Positions 26,399 through 38,150 of a stretch of DNA of 64,000 nt are shown one piece after another. The number at the start of each line of letters is the position of its first letter. The first letter of the stretch is position 1. The position numbers and the translations under genes were made by a program. The stretch comes from Glutamicibacter halophytocola (lineage in GTDB: Bacteria; Actinomycetota; Actinomycetes; Actinomycetales; Micrococcaceae): contig NZ_CP012750.1 of NCBI RefSeq assembly GCF_001302565.1, positions 3,534,001 through 3,598,000 of the forward strand. The letters run 5' to 3'. The notes beneath the pieces are model-generated. The model did not search any database. It saw only the letters and a list, made by a program, of their open reading frames with translations, and was not told the origin of the DNA.

Positions 26399-27061
26399 AT
26401 GCCCACGGAATTCTCAAGCACCATTACGGAACAAGGCTCAATGGCGGACCGCGCCTACGCGGCACTTCGCGATCGCTTGATGCTGCTTGAAATCGCTCCG
26501 ACCCACCCGATCCACGAACCGCAACTGGCCGAGGAACTGGGCATCGGACGCACCCCGATGCGCGAAGCGCTCAAGCGCCTGGAGACGGACCACCTGGTGG
26601 TTTCCTATCCACGCCGCGGAACCTTTGCCACGGCCGTGGATTTCCATGAGCTGAACTACATCTCCGAAATGCGCCAGGTGCTGGAGCCCGTAGCCGCACG
26701 CAATGCCGCCGCCAACAGGGATCCAGAAATCCGCGCCCAGCTCAACGGCTATCTGGCGCGCATCGACTCGCTGGATCCCGCGCTCGACCAGCGCTCCCTG
26801 CTGCTGCTGGATATCCAGATGCATCGGCTGATCTACAAGGCCGCCGGCAATAAGCATCTTGAGGAAACCCTCGTGCGCCTGGACAACCTGGTGACGCGCA
26901 TCTGGTGCCTGGTCATCGACCAGATGCCGCCCATTGCCGAACACATCAAGGAGCACTCGGCGCTGCTGCGGGCAATTCTGGACGGTGACGCCGATTTGGC
27001 AGCAAAGCTGGTCACCGAGCATGTCGCCCACTTTGAGCAGGCGCTGCGCAGCGCCCCCTAG
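26399..27061 (+). CDS. GntR family regulator (FCD type), candidate C1-regulon regulator
   Basis: 220 residues. The winged helix (LAEELGIGRTPMREALKRLETDHLVV) is followed by an FCD domain with EMRQVLEP, DIQMHRLIY and HSALLRAI, the usual metal/ligand scaffold. The ATG at 26399 follows GAGAG. It is divergent from purU, and the intergenic TGATATATCA palindrome recurs near other one-carbon genes in the window, so it is the prime candidate for their shared regulator. The ligand is unknown. Confidence 0.87.
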   Translation: MPTEFSSTITEQGSMADRAYAALRDRLMLLEIAPTHPIHEPQLAEELGIGRTPMREALKRLETDHLVVSYPRRGTFATAVDFHELNYISEMRQVLEPVAARNAAANRDPEIRAQLNGYLARIDSLDPALDQRSLLLLDIQMHRLIYKAAGNKHLEETLVRLDNLVTRIWCLVIDQMPPIAEHIKEHSALLRAILDGDADLAAKLVTEHVAHFEQALRSAP

Positions 27062-27094
27062 CCCAAAGGCCAAGGGGCGCCGCTGGTATTTCAA

Positions 27095-28975
27095 TTACCT
27101 GCCGGCACCTTCCGGTTCCAGATCGGTATCCCGCTCCCCGCCCTGTTCATCATCCAGCTCTTCTCCTGCCGCCACTGGCGCCACATCGGGAGCCGGCAGA
27201 ATTACCGGCTCGTCGCCAGAAACCTTGACTATCGGCTGTTCCGAAGTCATCAGGCTGAAGTGCTCGCCGGCATGGCGGTCAATGCCTTCATCCACGGCCT
27301 GCTCCAGGACTTCCTGGGCCACCTTTTCGCGAAGCACCAGCGGGTCGCGGCTCAAGTCCTTCCACAGCGCCACGCACAGCAGCAGCATCACGAGCACAAA
27401 GGGCAGAGCCGAAACGATGGTGATGTTCTTCAGGCCGTTCAGGGCGGCCGCCGGATGATCTCCACCGGCCAGCAGCATCACGGCAGCCACCGCACCGACC
27501 GAAACGCCCCAGAAGATCACCGACTTCTTGGTTGGCTCCTCGGCGCCGCGCTCGCTCAAGGCACCCATCACTATGGAAGCCGAGTCCGCGCCGGTGACAA
27601 AGAAGATCGCAATCAGCACGACGGTGAGAACCATCAAGCCGGTGGCAATCCATCCCGGAAGATTCAGGCTGTCCAGCAGGCTGAAGAGGATCGAGTCGAA
27701 GTTGATATCCGGTGCGCCATCCACCATCCTGGTCAGCGCCTGGGCCATGTCTCCTCCGCGCTCTGCGCGTTCCTGGATGCCGATGGCACCGCCACCGAAG
27801 ATCGCAAACCACAGCAGGGTGACCGCCGATGGAACCAGCAGCACGCCGGTGACAAACTGGCGGATGGTGCGTCCGCGGGAAATGCGCGCGATGAACAGGC
27901 CCACAAATGGGGTCCATGAAACCCACCATGCCCAGTAGAAAATGGTCCACGAGGACAGCCAGCTGGCCATATCCCCGTCGCCCGAGGAAGCGGTGCGCGA
28001 TGCCATCTGCGGCAGATCGGCGATGAACGAGCCTACGGCATTCGGGATGACGTTCAAGATGAACAGCGTCGGTCCGCCGATGAAGACCACCAGCGCCAGC
28101 GCAACGGCCAGGACCATGTTGATGTTCGACAGCCACTGGATGCCGCGCTCGATGCCGGAGACGGCCGAAGCGACAAACAGCGCGGTCAGGATGGCGATGA
28201 TCAAGACCAGGATTCCCGAGCCCACGGAGTTCATGATGCCTGCGGACTGGATGCCGCCGCCAATCTGCAGTGCGCCCAGGCCCAGCGAACAGGCCGAGCC
28301 GAAGAGCGTGGCCAAGATGGCCAGGATGTTGATGGTTTTCCCGCCCCAGCCATTGACCGCGCGCTCGCCAAAGATGGAAGAGAACATCGAGGAGAACAAT
28401 TGCGGGCGGCCCAGGCGGAAGCTGCCATAGGCCATGCCCAAGCCGACGATGGCGTACATCGCCCAGGGGAACAGGGTCCAGTGGAACAAGGTGGTGCCCA
28501 TGGCGGTGCCCACGGCGGCCGACGTCTGGCCACCCACGGTTTCTGGTGGCGGAACCATGTAGAAGTACAGCGGCTCGCCGACCCCATAGAACACCAGGCC
28601 GATGCCCATGCCGGTGGCAAACATCATGGAGATCCATGAGACCGTGCTGAACTGCGGCCGTTCATCGTCCTTGCCCAGCGGGATGCGGCCGAAGTTCCTT
28701 GCGGCGACCACCAGGACAAAGATGGTGAAGACCGTTGCCGCGATGACAAAGACCCAGCCGGTTTTGGTGATGACCCAGTCAAGGGCGGTGGATGCGACGC
28801 TGCCCAGGCCGGCGGGCGAGACGAAGCCCCACACGATGAACGCGAGGGTGAGAATTCCTGCGATGCCGAATACCCAATAGTCGGTGCCGCTGCTCAGATA
28901 GCGCCGGGGCCTTCGTCTTCGCGCCGAATGCAGCTCGCTGACGAGGTCTTTGACAGGTTGCTCAGTGCTCTTCAT
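27095..28975 (-). CDS. BCCT family betaine/choline transporter
   Basis: A 626-residue carrier of the betaine/choline/carnitine family. It has the expected helices, the glycine-rich MFATGMGIGLVFYGVGEPLYFY region, and the tryptophan-rich WTIFYWAWWVSWTPFVGLFIARISRGRT segment that forms the aromatic box and coupling helix. A charged C-terminal tail of ~90 residues may sense osmolarity. It lies near gbcAB and dimethylglycine oxidase, so glycine betaine is the likely substrate. It is convergent with the GntR gene. Confidence 0.92.
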   Translation of the reverse strand: MKSTEQPVKDLVSELHSARRRRPRRYLSSGTDYWVFGIAGILTLAFIVWGFVSPAGLGSVASTALDWVITKTGWVFVIAATVFTIFVLVVAARNFGRIPLGKDDERPQFSTVSWISMMFATGMGIGLVFYGVGEPLYFYMVPPPETVGGQTSAAVGTAMGTTLFHWTLFPWAMYAIVGLGMAYGSFRLGRPQLFSSMFSSIFGERAVNGWGGKTINILAILATLFGSACSLGLGALQIGGGIQSAGIMNSVGSGILVLIIAILTALFVASAVSGIERGIQWLSNINMVLAVALALVVFIGGPTLFILNVIPNAVGSFIADLPQMASRTASSGDGDMASWLSSWTIFYWAWWVSWTPFVGLFIARISRGRTIRQFVTGVLLVPSAVTLLWFAIFGGGAIGIQERAERGGDMAQALTRMVDGAPDINFDSILFSLLDSLNLPGWIATGLMVLTVVLIAIFFVTGADSASIVMGALSERGAEEPTKKSVIFWGVSVGAVAAVMLLAGGDHPAAALNGLKNITIVSALPFVLVMLLLCVALWKDLSRDPLVLREKVAQEVLEQAVDEGIDRHAGEHFSLMTSEQPIVKVSGDEPVILPAPDVAPVAAGEELDDEQGGERDTDLEPEGAGR

Positions 28976-29121
28976 AGCATGTCCTTCAGGGAGGGGGAAG
29001 AGGCGGGGCGCCTGTTGGGTGTGGTCCGCGGCGGCCGGCCTGTGTCCAGATCACGAGTGGCTTCATGATGCTGAGGGTGTAGAGGGGGTGCGCCGGCCCG
29101 GGCCGGGCAGGCGCTGGCAGG

Positions 29122-29157
29122 CAACCGGGCTGGCACGCCAGCTCTCCAGCCCGGTTG
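29122..29157. terminator. Hairpin downstream of fdhA
   Basis: Perfect 12-base arms (29122-29133, 29146-29157) around a 12-base loop, extended by further bulged pairs, lie 28 bases beyond the fdhA stop. This is a probable terminator for the leftward transcript. Confidence 0.6.
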
Positions 29158-29185
29158 CTGCCACGAGTTCAGATGGGCGCGTGTA

Positions 29186-30400
29186 TCAGGCGCCGATCAG
29201 ACCGTGCGGGTCCAGCACGAACTTCTTTGCTACGCCGCTGTCGAACTCGGCGTAGCCCTTCGGAGCGTCCTTCAGCGAGATCGCCGTGGCGTTCACGTTC
29301 TTGGCGATCGAGACCTTGTCGTTCAAGATCGCATTCATCAGGCCGCGGTGGTACTTCATTACAGGGCATTGGCCGGTCACGAAGGTGTGGGACTTGGCCC
29401 AGCCCAGGCCGAAGCGCATGGACAGCGAACCGACCTTGGCGGCCTCGTCGACTGCGCCCGGGTCTCCGGTGACGTACAGGCCCGGGATGCCCAGGCTGCC
29501 GCCGGCGCGGGTGATCTCCATGATGGAGTTCAGCACGGTGGCAGGCTGTTCGGTGGCTGCGCCGTGGCCGTGGCCGCGGGCTTCGAAGCCCACTGCGTCA
29601 ATGGCACAGTCGACCTCTGGAACGCCGAGGATCTGCTCGATCTGATCGGCAGGATCGCCCAGCGCAACGTTGACGGTTTCGCAGCCCATGGCGCGAGCCT
29701 GGGCCAAGCGGTCCTCGTTCAGGTCGCCGACGATGACCACTGCGGCGCCCAGCAGCTGCGCCGAGGTGGCGGCGGCGATGCCCACCGGACCGGCACCTGC
29801 CACGTAGACGGTGGAGCCGACGGTGACGCCGGCGCCCACTGCGCCATGGAAGCCGGTAGGGAAGATGTCCGAGAGCATGGTCAGGTCCAGGATCTTCTCC
29901 ATGGCCTGGTCGCGGTCCGGGAACTTCAGCGCGTTCCAGTCCGCGTAGGGGACCAGCACGTACTCGGCCTGGCCGCCGACCCAGCCGCCCATGTCCACGT
30001 AGCCGTAGGCGGAGCCCGGGCGATCCGGGTTCACGTTCAGGCAGATGCCGGTCTGCCCGGCCTTGCAGTTCCGGCAGCGTCCGCAGGAGATGTTGAAGGG
30101 CACCGAAACCACGTCGCCGACCTTGAGGAATTCGACGTCGCGGCCGACTTCCACAACCTCGCCGGTGATCTCGTGGCCGAGTACCAGGCCTTCCGGTGCG
30201 GTGGTACGCCCGCGGACCATGTGCTGGTCAGAGCCGCAAATGTTGGTGGCGATGGTCTTGAGGATGACGCCGTGGTGGACTTGGCGCCCGATGTTGGCCG
30301 GGTGGACTCCCGGGCCATCCTTCAATTCGAATTCCGGGTACGGGGTGTCGATCAGCTCGACTTTGCCCGCTCCTGCATAACTTACTGCTAGGTTGCCCAT
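29186..30400 (-). CDS. fdhA: Glutathione-independent formaldehyde dehydrogenase (zinc ADH family)
   Basis: A 404-residue medium-chain zinc dehydrogenase. NICGSDQHMVRGR supplies the catalytic-zinc cysteine, GHEITGEV the histidine, and CGRCRNCKAGQTGIC the structural-zinc cysteines. VAGAGPVGIAAATSAQLLGA binds NAD. The long insertion and PGLYVTGDPGAVD region match the Pseudomonas putida formaldehyde dismutase/dehydrogenase branch. It would oxidise the formaldehyde released by GbcA to formate. A one-mismatch copy of the C1 palindrome lies 16 bases before the ATG. Confidence 0.9.
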   Translation of the reverse strand: MGNLAVSYAGAGKVELIDTPYPEFELKDGPGVHPANIGRQVHHGVILKTIATNICGSDQHMVRGRTTAPEGLVLGHEITGEVVEVGRDVEFLKVGDVVSVPFNISCGRCRNCKAGQTGICLNVNPDRPGSAYGYVDMGGWVGGQAEYVLVPYADWNALKFPDRDQAMEKILDLTMLSDIFPTGFHGAVGAGVTVGSTVYVAGAGPVGIAAATSAQLLGAAVVIVGDLNEDRLAQARAMGCETVNVALGDPADQIEQILGVPEVDCAIDAVGFEARGHGHGAATEQPATVLNSIMEITRAGGSLGIPGLYVTGDPGAVDEAAKVGSLSMRFGLGWAKSHTFVTGQCPVMKYHRGLMNAILNDKVSIAKNVNATAISLKDAPKGYAEFDSGVAKKFVLDPHGLIGA

Positions 30401-30415
30401 GCCAGACCTTTCGCA

Positions 30416-30425
30416 TGAAATATCA
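30416..30425. promoter_or_regulatory. One-mismatch copy of the C1 palindrome ahead of fdhA
   Basis: TGAAATATCA differs from TGATATATCA at one base and shares the following GTTG with the glyA copy. It lies 16 bases upstream of the fdhA start, a position suited to repression. Confidence 0.4.
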
Positions 30426-30529
30426 GTTGGATACTAATCGGATGTAGGAAAGTCTCCTCATGTGTGTGATCCATGTCAATAGCGTTGCGTAGCAATCAGC
30501 GTCGGATGCCGTCGTTTCTGCCCGGCAAA

Positions 30530-31465
30530 TCAGTCCAGTTCTTCGGCTGACCGCTGGGAAATAATTTCCTTGGCCGTGTCCTGCAGAATTTTCAAGGATT
30601 CCTCGATCATCGGAGAACCCAGGGATCCCTTGCGGGTGACCGCGACAATGCGGCGCGAGGGCTTGGCCACGCCGGTAATGCGACGGCGCACCACATTATC
30701 GACGCTGCCCAAGGTGGCCAGCCGCGGCAGCAAGCCGACCCCCAGCCCGGCCCCGATGAACGCGATCATGGTTTCCCACTCCACCGCTTCGTGGGCAATG
30801 TGCGGGGTGACGCCCAGCGAGGTGAAGGCGGCGACAAAAAGCGCCCGGTACACCGAGTGCTCGGCTTCGGTAATCCACGGATCATCAGCCAGCTGCTCCA
30901 GGGACACCGACTTGTTCATTGCCAGCCGATGGTCGGCAGGCAGCACCACATCCAGCGGGTCATCAAGCAGGACCGTCTGCTCGAACCGGGCCTGCACCAG
31001 AGTGCCGGTCTGCGACTGGCTGGCCACGATCACCGCCAGGTCGATGCGCTCGGAGAGCAGCAGGTCCAGGCAGCGCTGGGGCTGGGCCTCGACCAGCCGC
31101 ACTTCCATCTCCGGCCGGCTGGTGCGCAGCTTGGCTGCCAGCGGGGCGAGCAGCTCGGCAGCCGCGGTGGAAAATCCGCCAAGGCCAAAGCTCGCCTGCA
31201 GCTGCCCCGAGGCGGTGCGCGAGGAGGCCATCAGCAGCTCCCACTGCGTCACAATCGAGTCCAGGCCCGCCACAAAGTGCCGCCCGGCAGCGGTCAGCCG
31301 CACCCCCCGCCCGTCCTTGATCAGCAGCTGGATCCCCAGGCCGCGCTGCAGCTCGCGCAGCTGCGCCGAGACCGCCGAGGGCGAGTATCCGGTCAGTTCC
31401 GCAGTCCGTGCCACATTGCCGGTGGAAGAGAAGACCCGGAGGGTGCTCAAGCGTGGATCAATCAT
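30530..31465 (-). CDS. LysR family transcriptional regulator
   Basis: 311 residues with the N-terminal helix-turn-helix (LSTLRVFSSTGNVARTAELTGYSPSAVSAQLRELQ, in part) and a periplasmic-binding-like effector domain. It is divergent from gbcA, from which it is separated by 156 bases. A perfect 10-base-arm palindrome covers its own start codon, which suggests strong autorepression and control of the betaine operon. The inducer is likely betaine or dimethylglycine, by context only. Confidence 0.87.
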   Translation of the reverse strand: MIDPRLSTLRVFSSTGNVARTAELTGYSPSAVSAQLRELQRGLGIQLLIKDGRGVRLTAAGRHFVAGLDSIVTQWELLMASSRTASGQLQASFGLGGFSTAAAELLAPLAAKLRTSRPEMEVRLVEAQPQRCLDLLLSERIDLAVIVASQSQTGTLVQARFEQTVLLDDPLDVVLPADHRLAMNKSVSLEQLADDPWITEAEHSVYRALFVAAFTSLGVTPHIAHEAVEWETMIAFIGAGLGVGLLPRLATLGSVDNVVRRRITGVAKPSRRIVAVTRKGSLGSPMIEESLKILQDTAKEIISQRSAEELD

Positions 31466-31484
31466 GCACTAATTGTGCATGATT
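31460..31484. promoter_or_regulatory. Palindromic LysR-type operator over the lysR start
   Basis: AATCATGCAC-TAATT-GTGCATGATT has perfect 10-base arms and spans the lysR start codon (31463-31465), in the gap to divergent gbcA. Confidence 0.65.
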
Positions 31485-31621
31485 TCATTCGAAATCTTGC
31501 GCTTTTCATGGACACTAATTATTCCTAGTCTCGATTCATGCGGTTGATCATTTCCGTGATCCAGCTCACCGCACCACCACACCCCAAAGGCGCTCAGGCG
31601 CTGTGTTTCTAGGAGTAACAG

Positions 31622-32926
31622 ATGACCGCTTCGGTAAGTGCCGCGCGCAGCACGCGTGGCAAGCTCGCTTCGACTGTGGAGACTCAACAGCTCGCCGAAA
31701 TTACCGAACTCTTCCAGAACCGGCGCAAGGGCTTTTCCCTTGAAGCCCCGTTCTACACCGACCCAGCGATCTTCAAGGTCGAGATGGAAGCCATCTTCGG
31801 CACCCACTGGCTCTTTGCCGCCAGCGTGGCCGAAGTGCCAGAGCCAGGCGACTACGTCACCCTGGACTACGGTCCGCATTCGCTGATCGTGCTGCGCACC
31901 GATGATGGCGGGGTCAACGTCCTGCACAACGTCTGCCGCCACCGCGGCGCCCGGGTCCTGACCGAGTCCGCCGGCAGCACCGGCAACCTGGTCTGCGGCT
32001 ACCACTCCTGGACCTACTCGCCCGAAGGCGACCTGATCCACGCCTCCTCCCCTGGCGAAATCGACTTCGACAAGAACTGCTTCGCTCTCAAGCGCGCCCA
32101 CGGCCGCATCCACGCGGGCCTGATCTTCGTCTCCATCGCCGCCGAGCCGCCAACCGACTTCGACGAGGTCTCCGCGATCTTCGAGCCCTACCTGGCACCG
32201 CACGACCTGGGCAGCGCCAAGGTCGCCTACCAGCAGGACATCATCGAAGAAGGCAACTGGAAGCTGGTGATGGAAAACAACCGCGAGTGCTACCACTGCG
32301 ATGGGCACCCGGAACTGGCCTGCTCGCTGTTCCCGACCTGGGGCCTGACCGATGAACTGGTCCCGCCGCACCTGGAAGAGGTCTGGGAGCGCAACAAGGC
32401 TGCCAAGGAGGCGCTGGAAGAACGCTGCCGCCGCTACGGGCTGCCCTATGAGGTCGTCGAGGAGCTCGACACCCGCATCGCCGGCATCCGCATCTCCCGC
32501 GAATCCCTGGATGGCGAGGGCGAGTCCTTCTCCCCTGACGGCCGCCGCCTGTCCAAGAAGCTGCTGGGCGATCTGCGCGACTTCCGCCTGGGCCGCTGCT
32601 CCATGCACCTGCAGCCCAACTCCTGGTTCCACTTCCAGTCCGACCACGTGATCACCTTCGGCGCCTATCCGATCAACGAGCACCAGACCCTGGTGCGCAC
32701 CACCTGGCTGGTGGCCGATGACGCCGTGGAAGGCGTCGACTACGACCTGGAGAAGCTGACCCACACCTGGAAGCAGACCAACATCCAGGACAAGGCCTTC
32801 GTGGAACTGTGCCAGACCGGCGCGGGCAGCCCCGCCTACCAGCAGGGCCCGTACATGAAGAGCGAATACCAGGTCGAGGCCTTCATCAACTGGTACACCC
32901 AGCGCGTGCTGGAGCACCTGGCATGA
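31622..32926 (+). CDS. gbcA: Glycine betaine monooxygenase, Rieske oxygenase subunit
   Basis: A 434-residue Rieske non-heme iron oxygenase. The [2Fe-2S] ligands are Cys105/His107 (CRHRG) and Cys125/His128 (CGYHSW). The mononuclear iron site is in NRECYHCDGHPEL (His225, His229). This spacing and the following reductase match GbcA, which oxidatively demethylates glycine betaine to dimethylglycine and formaldehyde. Stachydrine or carnitine demethylases are related alternatives, but the adjoining dimethylglycine oxidase favours betaine. The stop codon overlaps the gbcB start by four bases. Confidence 0.9.
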   Translation: MTASVSAARSTRGKLASTVETQQLAEITELFQNRRKGFSLEAPFYTDPAIFKVEMEAIFGTHWLFAASVAEVPEPGDYVTLDYGPHSLIVLRTDDGGVNVLHNVCRHRGARVLTESAGSTGNLVCGYHSWTYSPEGDLIHASSPGEIDFDKNCFALKRAHGRIHAGLIFVSIAAEPPTDFDEVSAIFEPYLAPHDLGSAKVAYQQDIIEEGNWKLVMENNRECYHCDGHPELACSLFPTWGLTDELVPPHLEEVWERNKAAKEALEERCRRYGLPYEVVEELDTRIAGIRISRESLDGEGESFSPDGRRLSKKLLGDLRDFRLGRCSMHLQPNSWFHFQSDHVITFGAYPINEHQTLVRTTWLVADDAVEGVDYDLEKLTHTWKQTNIQDKAFVELCQTGAGSPAYQQGPYMKSEYQVEAFINWYTQRVLEHLA

Positions 32927-34311
32927 GCGAAGGCGCAACCATAGTGGGAACCTCCACCGCGCAGCGCATCCGCGGATTGGAAATGCCATGGAACCGGGTG
33001 CTCAGCACCCAGGACCAGGCAGCCAGCGCCGCCAAGGCGCTGGGCCCCTGGCACCCGCAGGAGTTCCTGGCTGAATGCGTGCAGAACATCGAGGAAGCCG
33101 GCGGGCTGATGACCTTCGTCTTCCGCCGCCTCGATGGCGCGCCGCTGGCCTTCCGCGCCGGCCAGTACCTGAACATCGCCTTCCCTGTTTATGGCGACGG
33201 CGAAGACACGGTGGACCGCAGCTACTCCATCTCCAGCGCGCCCACCGTTCCGTGGACCTTCAATGTCAGCATCAAGCGCGACCCCAAGGGCCTGGTCTCC
33301 TCGTGGGCGCACGAGAACCTGCGCCCGGGCATGGTGCTGGATATGCTCGGACCGGTCGGGGCCTTCCACCTGGGCGACTCGGACCGCCGGGCCCGCTACC
33401 TGTTCTTGTCCGCCGGCGCCGGGATCACCCCGATCATGTCCATGGTGCGCACCATCCACTCCCTGCCCGGCCAGGCCGATGTGATCGTGCTCTGCCACGG
33501 CACCGTGCCCGGGGACTTCGCCTTCTGGCAGGAGCTGGAATACATTTCCAAGGTCGACACCCGCATCAAGGTGTTCTACTCCCTGGGCGACCGCGACAAG
33601 CCCAAGAGCTGGAAGGGCTTCTCCGGCCGGCTCTCGGCGAAGATGATCAACGAGGTCGCCCCGGATGCCAACGGCCGCAAGGTATTCGCCTGCGGACCCG
33701 AAGGCTACCTGAACTCGGCCACGCAGCTGCTGCGCGAGGTCGGGGTGGATGACACCTCGGTCTTCATGGAGTTCTTCTCGGGCGACCGCAAGACCCTGCT
33801 GGAATACCAGAAGGAGATCGTGCTGGCCGAGTCCATCGCCGAGGAAGTGGCCGAGTCGGTGGAGGAGTTCTACGAGAGCCAGCCGCCAGAGCTGGGCATG
33901 TACGAGCCCGACTACGACGAAACCGGCACCATCGAGGCCAGCGGCCAGGAGCTGATCGCGGTTGCAGCCGATGCCCCGGTGCCGGCCGCCGAGCCGGTCG
34001 ATGAGCAGCTCCCGCCAGATACCTCGGGCTTCGAGACCGTGGGCGAAGGCACCATCACCATGAGCTTCGTGCGCTCGGGGATCAACGTCAAGATCAACCC
34101 CGAGGAAAAGATCCTGGGCCCGGCCCAGCGCGCCGGGGTGCGCATCGGCGCCAACTGCCAGGAGGGCATGTGCGGCTCGTGCAAGGTCGTCAAGCTTTCC
34201 GGCGAGGTGACCATGAACCACCAGGGCGGCATCCGTGCCCGGGAGATCTCCGCCGGCAAATTCCTCCCGTGCTGTTCCACCGCTACCTCGGATCTGGTCA
34301 TCGACGCCTAG
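32923..34311 (+). CDS. gbcB: Glycine betaine monooxygenase, ferredoxin reductase subunit
   Basis: 462 residues in three parts: an FAD-binding FNR barrel (DRSYSISSAP near 100), an NAD-binding domain (LFLSAGAGITPIMSMVR), and a C-terminal plant-type [2Fe-2S] ferredoxin with NCQEGMCGSCK and a later cysteine. It passes electrons from NAD(P)H to the Rieske centre of GbcA. A linker of ~70 residues before the ferredoxin is acidic and Pro/Ala-rich. The ATG at 32923 overlaps the gbcA stop, so translational coupling is expected. Confidence 0.9.
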   Translation: MSEGATIVGTSTAQRIRGLEMPWNRVLSTQDQAASAAKALGPWHPQEFLAECVQNIEEAGGLMTFVFRRLDGAPLAFRAGQYLNIAFPVYGDGEDTVDRSYSISSAPTVPWTFNVSIKRDPKGLVSSWAHENLRPGMVLDMLGPVGAFHLGDSDRRARYLFLSAGAGITPIMSMVRTIHSLPGQADVIVLCHGTVPGDFAFWQELEYISKVDTRIKVFYSLGDRDKPKSWKGFSGRLSAKMINEVAPDANGRKVFACGPEGYLNSATQLLREVGVDDTSVFMEFFSGDRKTLLEYQKEIVLAESIAEEVAESVEEFYESQPPELGMYEPDYDETGTIEASGQELIAVAADAPVPAAEPVDEQLPPDTSGFETVGEGTITMSFVRSGINVKINPEEKILGPAQRAGVRIGANCQEGMCGSCKVVKLSGEVTMNHQGGIRAREISAGKFLPCCSTATSDLVIDA

Positions 34312-34335
34312 TCGCCAGTTCCGCCACACACTTAG

Positions 34336-36879
<2,544 letters not shown>

Positions 36880-36893
36880 GCGCTAGCAGTAGA

Positions 36894-36936
36894 AAAGGCC
36901 GGGCAGCTGTTCACCATGAACAGCTGCCCGGCCTTT
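36894..36936. terminator. Terminator of the betaine operon
   Basis: Perfect 20-base arms (36894-36913, 36917-36936) with a three-base loop start 15 bases after the dimethylglycine oxidase stop; the 3' arm ends in TTT. Confidence 0.85.
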
Positions 36937-37285
36937 GTACTGCCAGAATGCCTGCTTGCTGGGCCGAAGCAATCAGGATCCTTCGCACTGCAAAACCGAA
37001 CGGGCTTTATCCTGGGCATCGCAGCGGGCTGACGCGGATCGCCGCGGCGGGTTTTCTCGCAAACCGCTTTGTTGCGCCCACCTGTTCCGGCACGATGCGT
37101 TGCACATCTCCTCTTGGATGTGCTAATTGCCATGGCGATTTTCCGGGCACCGCAATGGCCAGGTTCTCAGGTTGCACTCAGCTTGGCATCGATGCTTCCG
37201 CTGCCTCTAGTACCTTGCTGATCTGGAAGGCGGTGCCAGAAGGCACTACCGACGCACCGTGAAACTGAGCAAAGGAGAGATCTCC
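36937..37285. other. Intergenic stretch upstream of the GlsB-like gene
   Basis: About 350 bases with no supported gene. The only clear signal is AAAGGAGA just before the small membrane protein at 37286. Confidence 0.45.
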
Positions 37286-37546
37286 ATGGGCATTCTAGGA
37301 TGGATCGTTTTGGGGCTGATCGCCGGGGCCATTGCCAAGGCCATTAAACCCGGGCAGCAGGGCGGCGGATGGATCGCGACGCTGCTCTTGGGTATCGTCG
37401 GCGCGCTCGTTGGCGGATGGATCGGCTCCGCGGTCTTCGATGTGGGAATCAACCAGTTCTGGTCGCTCTCGACCTGGCTGCTGGCTATTGGCGGGTCACT
37501 CGTTGTCCTCGTCATCTGGGGCTTGTTGACCCGCAAGCGCGCCTAG
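37286..37546 (+). CDS. GlsB/YeaQ/YmgE family stress-response membrane protein
   Basis: An 86-residue protein with three hydrophobic helices. The first starts MGILGWIVLGLIAGAIAK, and the glycine-zipper LLLGIVGALVGGWIG matches the transglycosylase-associated/GlsB family. Members are induced by envelope or general stress; their mechanism is unknown. The ATG at 37286 follows AAAGGAGA; an upstream GTG in frame is less likely. It is monocistronic, ending in a perfect hairpin. Confidence 0.9.
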   Translation: MGILGWIVLGLIAGAIAKAIKPGQQGGGWIATLLLGIVGALVGGWIGSAVFDVGINQFWSLSTWLLAIGGSLVVLVIWGLLTRKRA

Positions 37547-37556
37547 TTATCAAGAC

Positions 37557-37600
37557 ATCGACCGCGGGCGCGCCCTTTGAAGGGCGCGCCCGCGGTCGAT
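37557..37600. terminator. GC-rich terminator hairpin
   Basis: Perfect 20-base arms (37557-37576, 37581-37600) with a four-base loop begin 10 bases after the GlsB-like stop. They lie between this gene and the convergent 95-aa gene, so they can serve both. Confidence 0.8.
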
Positions 37601-37633
37601 AGTGATCCAGAATTCTCTGGGCCATCGTACGGC

Positions 37634-37921
37634 TTAGTCACGTGGGTCCTGTTGTGCCTCGCGGTCTGCCCGATGCCCGCTTCCCCGGGTTCGATTCGAG
37701 CCGTCGGCCGCTGCCGTTTCCTCACGGCTATGCTCGTGGACTTTTTCGAGCAGGCTTTGGACTTCATTGGCCCGGCCCGCCCAGTACTCGGGTTCCAGGC
37801 CAAGGCCGTTGGACGCTTCCGCTGCCATATCCGTGAAGCCATTGCGGTGGTCTTCAAGCGCGTTGTTGAGATCTTCGAACTCGTCATGACTGACACTGAC
37901 TTCAATGCGCCTGCGTGGCAT
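37634..37921 (-). CDS. Small acidic hypothetical protein
   Basis: A 95-residue soluble protein with no recognised family. It is rich in Glu, Asp, Arg and His. Residues 10-60 look helical (FEDLNNALEDHR and NEVQSLLEKVHEHS); the tail is basic and disordered. AGAGGG precedes the ATG, and no competing frame is open on the other strand. It is convergent with the GlsB-like gene. I do not assign a function. Confidence 0.5.
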   Translation of the reverse strand: MPRRRIEVSVSHDEFEDLNNALEDHRNGFTDMAAEASNGLGLEPEYWAGRANEVQSLLEKVHEHSREETAAADGSNRTRGSGHRADREAQQDPRD

Positions 37922-38150
37922 TCAAATCACCCTCTCTTTTATGGTCGCCTATCTCCGCTGGGCTTCAACCTACGCATCCAGCGCAGCTGGCGCATCCGCC
38001 TCAAGGTTTTCTTCAGAATCGGCGGGAAACTTTGGATAGAGGATCGAAGCCGCTGCCTTGAATGGCATCTCTGCCGGAATGCTCCCTCTACCCCGCTTGA
38101 CGAAGGAATATCACTCCCACGGAGCTGAGCACCGATTCCCGGCTGTCGCC

